A stretch of DNA of 11,001 nucleotides from Haplosporangium gracile (taxonomy: Eukaryota; Mortierellomycota; Mortierellomycetes; Mortierellales; Mortierellaceae), in the NCBI GenBank assembly GCA_015499985.1, contig JAAAUF010001165.1, positions 1-11,001 of the forward strand, given 5' to 3'. Below are positions 7,755-11,001 of the stretch, piece by piece; position 1 is the first letter of the stretch, and the number at the start of each line of letters is the position of its first letter. A model generated the notes under the pieces. The model made no database searches, had not been told where the DNA came from, and saw only the letters and a program-made list of their open reading frames with translations. A program made the translations under genes and the position numbers.

Positions 7755-7922
7755 AGGCAACTGTTAGATCTTTATTATTCTCCTACCCTTCTGTTCTGTC
7801 TTGATACCTCCGCCCTGTAGTCTCATTCCTCCCTTCTCTCACAGCCTTCACGCTCCTTACCTTGCATATATTCATTTTTATCCTTTTTTATTCATTTCTT
7901 TGCATTACATACACCTAAAATT

Positions 7923-7928
7923 AATAAA
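7923..7928 (+). terminator. Polyadenylation signal of gene B
   Basis: AATAAA lies about 170 bp after the gene B stop codon and is followed by an A10 run. The spacing suits a fungal 3' UTR. The 3' flank 7755-7922 is T/C-rich and has no further open frame of note. Confidence 0.55.
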
Positions 7929-8072
7929 AAAAAAACCACAATACACATCAAAAACGACACTACCATGCTCACCATTTTTTCTTTCGCGCCAGTTTCGCTT
8001 CCGCTCATTTCGACACTCTCTCATTCTCGCTGTATGCATGCATGCCAAGAGCGATGGTCTTTGCTTTGGAAA

Positions 8073-8084
8073 GGGGGGGGGGGG
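8073..8084 (+). repeat. G12 homopolymer
   Basis: Twelve consecutive G residues. Long G runs are much rarer than A/T runs in such DNA. The run is prone to replication slippage and to sequencing length error. Confidence 0.9.
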
Positions 8085-8660
8085 TGTTTCTATTTGTACA
8101 TGCATGTTTTTATTGTGAAGCAGGGCAAAAACAGAGAGATGGATGGGGGCCCCGAGAAAGAGGGACGAGAGAAACAGCCTTTCTTGATATACTCCGGTTC
8201 GTCCATCTGTTTTCCTTTTTTTTTGTTCTTTTTGATTGAGATGGTGGTTGTTTTTAACTGTTGTTAGCTCTTGTTTTTTTTGCTGTTTGTTTTTGGTGTT
8301 GTTTTATTGGTGGGTACTAGAAGAATCGTAACCGGTTTATGCTTCCTTCCCATGTGAGACCATCTTGTTACTCAAATGCAGGAAACGCTGGATAGGTACT
8401 AGACTATACAGATATACACACCAGAAAACTAGATAAACCAAAAGGGAACCGGAGTAGAAAAAACACCCAAAACAAAGAAAACTTAGCATCAAATGAAAGA
8501 TGTAGATTAGGGTCTGGTTTAGACTCCCAACGTTATTGCGGCAAGTTTCATTTTTTTTTCTTTCTTGCAAACGCTCGATCGCTTGTTTTAATTATTTTTC
8601 CGTTACTTCCGATCGTTGGAAGGACGGGACTAGCTTAGAACCATAATTTCCTTGTACTCG

Positions 8661-8682
8661 TTTTTTTTTTTTTTTTTTTTTT
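8661..8682 (+). repeat. T22 homopolymer
   Basis: Twenty-two consecutive T residues in non-coding DNA. No flanking direct repeats marking a retrotransposed insert were noticed. Confidence 0.9.
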
Positions 8683-9764
8683 GCTTTGTTTACGCGATCG
8701 TGGGGAAACCTAAGGCAGACATTATATAGCATTTGTCCGTTGTGCAAAAGCTAAGGAAGGTGAGGGGGAGGGCGATCTTGTGTTGTTTATAGTGCCGTTT
8801 TATGAATAGCCTGTGAGTTTCTGTAGGAGGCGAGGTGGAAATGATACTGGATCCCGCGAATGGACGAGGAAAAGAGTTAGAAAGCTAGTGTTGTTTTTAA
8901 CAATATTGATACCGTACTATACATGTACGTCATAGAGGTAGACAAACCATGCGAGATGGATCTCTTGAAGGAATAAAGGGACCAGACCCTACTGATTCTC
9001 TCCTTCCCTCCTTCCTCTCACTTCGGCGACCCTATGGATTAGGAGATGATCGACATTAAATAGAAGTAATGATTATACAGGAACAGAGAACACATAAAAA
9101 AAAGGGTTACAACCAGACCCCAGGTCTATGTGTTCGAATATTTTCACCAAATGTACTTTTGTTTTTATAAGAGTTTGTTTTGCTCCTTTGCTTCTTATAA
9201 TAAAACGTGTTTATTAGCTTTTGGGTTGAGAAGTGAGAACACAGCGTCCACCGGTACGCTGGTCCTCCTGTTGAAAAAATGAAGAAGAGGTTTAAATGCA
9301 GGTAGACGAGCGAAAACTGAGAAAAAAAAAGCCATCAGTGCAATAAGTAGCAGCATAAGACTATGAAGGCGTAGACCCAAACAAAAAGATGTGTGTCAGT
9401 GATTTTTGGTGATCATTGAGTGATACAGACACGAAAGAGTGAGACTGATAAGAGTTAGTGCTTCCTGAAAATAACCGATGGCACCAATGTAGGTATTGGA
9501 CTAAGAGTAGCAATAAGTGATCCAAGGATTTTGGTGGTGCTGAGTAATAAGTGATAGAGACTCTACGCGTTTTCCTTCTCTCCAGCTGCCTCTCTTTGTC
9601 ATCTTGAATGATTACTCGTGTACCTGAATTTTTTTTAGGGCTAGAACAAAGACGGGGGTGACACGAGGTGTTTTCCGTACAGTTGCCTTGGTGTCGGACG
9701 TGTTGACCCTCAATAGCAACACTAGGTGCCACTTTAAGCACCTTCCTCATCTTATTTGGCATAA

Positions 9765-9977
9765 ATGATCACACAAAATAGGAAACGGCATTTCGGATTT
9801 TCGGTACTATTACCTACCAAGACCATTCATGGCCACTTTGAAACAAGTACCAATGGTGCTCGACCTTCGATCTACGATAACAAATGACCGCCCATTGTGG
9901 AAATCAAGATTTTGACATCCACCATTGGTCAGGCGTCAAAAACACAAAGCACCCTCCCCAAGAAGTCCGCAAAGTGA
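9765..9977 (+). pseudogene. Possible relic or terminal exon of an unidentified gene
   Basis: From ATG at 9765 one frame runs 70 codons to a TGA at 9975-9977, broken only by a TGA at 9885-9887. The part after the break uses C/G-ending codons like genes A and B (ACC, CTC, CCC, AAG, TCC) and ends in a basic stretch (PKKSAK). AATAAA at 10131-10136 could end such a transcript. Upstream exons were not found, no known family is recognised, and the frame may be open by chance. It may instead be the last exon of a spliced gene, with CAAG at 9905-9908 as a possible acceptor. Confidence 0.2.
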
Positions 9978-10000
9978 GTTCAAAAAAAAGAAAAAACTTC

Positions 10001-10013
10001 TTTATTCTTTATT
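10001..10013 (-). terminator. Double AATAAA on the minus strand with downstream T-rich stretch
   Basis: Read on the minus strand, AATAAA occurs at 10013-10008 and again at 10006-10001. A T-rich stretch follows at about 9996-9982. This is the usual order of a polyadenylation signal and its downstream U-rich element. It would end a leftward transcript from the right part of the window, but no such gene is identified. Confidence 0.3.
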
Positions 10014-10156
10014 TCTCATGAGTTGAGCGCAATGTGAATGGCCAGTTTTATGCAATGAAAAGGACGTCCATTGAGGAAAAGTGCAACTGCTCACGCATAA
10101 GTAATTTTGAAGAACTAACAGTCAAGTAAAAATAAAGCCAGGCTGAGGTGCTCGGG

Positions 10157-10178
10157 GAACTAGCTTGGGTGCTAGTTT
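10157..10178 (+). other. Short hairpin
   Basis: AACTAGC (10158-10164) and GCTAGTT (10171-10177) form a perfect 7-bp stem around a TTGGGT loop, extended by one G-T pair. It lies about 20 bp after the plus-strand AATAAA at 10131-10136. Its role is unknown. Confidence 0.5.
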
Positions 10179-10949
10179 GGAGGTATTCATTTTTATTTGA
10201 TATTACATTTTGCTTTGCTAATGCGTAGGGATAGAAGGGATACAGTAGATGGGAGCTACTTGGGGTTGAAGAACATAATTGTCGGTCCAAATTATACATT
10301 GATTACGAACTGTCCGAGGAAATAGCAACATCTTGAATACAAGTGAGTGGGCCATGCAGAAAAAAAAATGTGTGGATAATGCGGTACTGTGTGTAGAAGG
10401 AGGAGGGACATAAATCAGAGAGAAATAGAAAAAAAGAAAGAGTGCTCTCATTTTTTTTTTATTTCTGTCTGCTCTCTTCGTTGTTTCTCTCTTGTGCACA
10501 TTAAGGATGGGTGACAAATGGGTGGGACGTTTTCTCTTTGAGTCTGATCAGTTGGACTCATATGGGAAGCAGAATGTGTCTGCGTGTGTTCGTGTGTGTG
10601 AATTCAAACAAAGAAGAGGTTAAGGTTTTTTTCTTTCGCTTCTCTTTCGCACAAAAACAAAAGAGCAAGAGAGAAGGAATGAACGAATGTAAATGATAGA
10701 GAGCGGTTATTGTTCCTGGGATGTTGATGGGGAGAGGGGAACATGTGCGTCCCCGTTCCCTAATTGTTTCTAGGCCGCCCCTCATCCCATTGACATAACA
10801 TTGACAGAGTGGGAGAGTGGAGAGAGAGGAAGGAAAGGGAGATGATCTACCCTCTTTTCTCTTCTCGCCCTTTCTCGCCCCGTCCACCACTACGTTCTTC
10901 GCCACTTCGCTGTTGAAATTAGTATATTTCATGCATCAAGGTAGACGGC

Positions 10950-10952
<3 letters not shown>

Positions 10953-11001
<49 letters not shown>
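10953..11001 (+). repeat. (AG)n microsatellite, truncated by window end
   Basis: At least 24 AG units run to the last base, so the full length is not visible. Read from the other strand it is a (CT)n tract followed by CTGCAG, which could act as a pyrimidine-rich leader or a splice acceptor region of a leftward gene, though none is recognised. Confidence 0.95.

Larger units (their letters stand above)
7929..9764. other. Non-coding region downstream of gene B
   Basis: No gene can be supported. Frames are short and stop-rich on the plus strand, with a few random frames on the minus strand. TGCATG-type elements flank a G12 run (8031-8046 and 8095-8106). Three CGATCG palindromes occur at 8576-8581, 8610-8615 and 8695-8700. 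AATAAA at 9199-9204 with its mirror TTTATT at 9210-9215 could serve as polyadenylation signals for both strands. The minus-strand frame 9361-9762 (133 codons) reads without recognisable domains and is not called. Confidence 0.55.
9978..10952. other. Non-coding region at the right of the window
   Basis: No gene is supported. The minus-strand frames at 10048-10299, 10218-10517 and 10558-10932 have no domains or clear codon bias. Several A/T runs and purine-rich stretches (10801-10840) are present. A gene to the right on the minus strand cannot be excluded, because candidate minus-strand polyadenylation signals lie at 10001-10013. Confidence 0.5.

Noticed and set aside
9361..9762. 133-codon minus-strand frame
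   Set aside because: No recognisable domain. The Leu-rich stretch does not form a clean membrane segment, and the start context is unremarkable. Kept only as part of the non-coding entry.
10558..10932. 124-codon minus-strand frame next to the (CT)n tract
   Set aside because: It starts near a CT-rich leader-like tract but reads as Lys/Arg/Ser-rich low-complexity protein without bias or domain.

Overview
The window looks like nuclear DNA of a filamentous fungus, probably an early-diverging one (Mortierella- or Mucoromycota-like). Reasons: two compact protein genes with C-ending codon preference; spliceosomal introns with GTACGT and GTAAGT donors, TAG acceptors and CTGAC/TTAAC-type branch sites; a TATA box with a CAA-rich leader before one gene and a long pyrimidine-rich leader before the other; an AATAAA signal after the second gene; and many homopolymer and microsatellite runs. 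There are no bacterial-type operons or ribosome binding sites. The lineage is inferred from gene style and was not tested by any search.

Layout. 1-1085: AT-rich non-coding DNA, the distal upstream region of gene A, with two related inverted repeats (CTTGGC..GCCAAG). 1086-1269: gene A core promoter (ATTGG, then TATATAAA) and leader. 1270-1959 (+): gene A, single exon, 229 aa, a small cysteine-rich, probably zinc-binding protein with a serine-rich basic tail. 1960-5370: about 3.4 kb with no convincing gene, holding several short repeats, a nested inverted repeat around a TATA-like core (3154-3250) and a triple TATA-like tandem repeat (4024-4047). 5371-5872: pyrimidine-rich upstream region and leader of gene B, with a 20-bp direct repeat and a (CACT)12 microsatellite. 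5873-7754 (+): gene B, three exons, 375 aa, a predicted seven-transmembrane protein. 7755-7928: 3' flank with AATAAA. 7929-11001: about 3 kb of mostly non-coding DNA with G12 and T22 runs, candidate polyadenylation signals on both strands, a possible gene relic (9765-9977), a hairpin (10157-10178), and a (GA)n microsatellite that runs off the window.

The two genes lie on the same strand but 3.9 kb apart, and nothing in the sequence ties them to one pathway. The point most worth following is gene B. It has GPCR-like topology and a Cys-to-acidic spacing in helix 3 equal to the class A GPCR spacing, but it lacks the other hallmark motifs. Its tail carries an RYG repeat, and its introns allow alternative products. 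No defence system, mobile element, CRISPR array, tRNA or rRNA was recognised.
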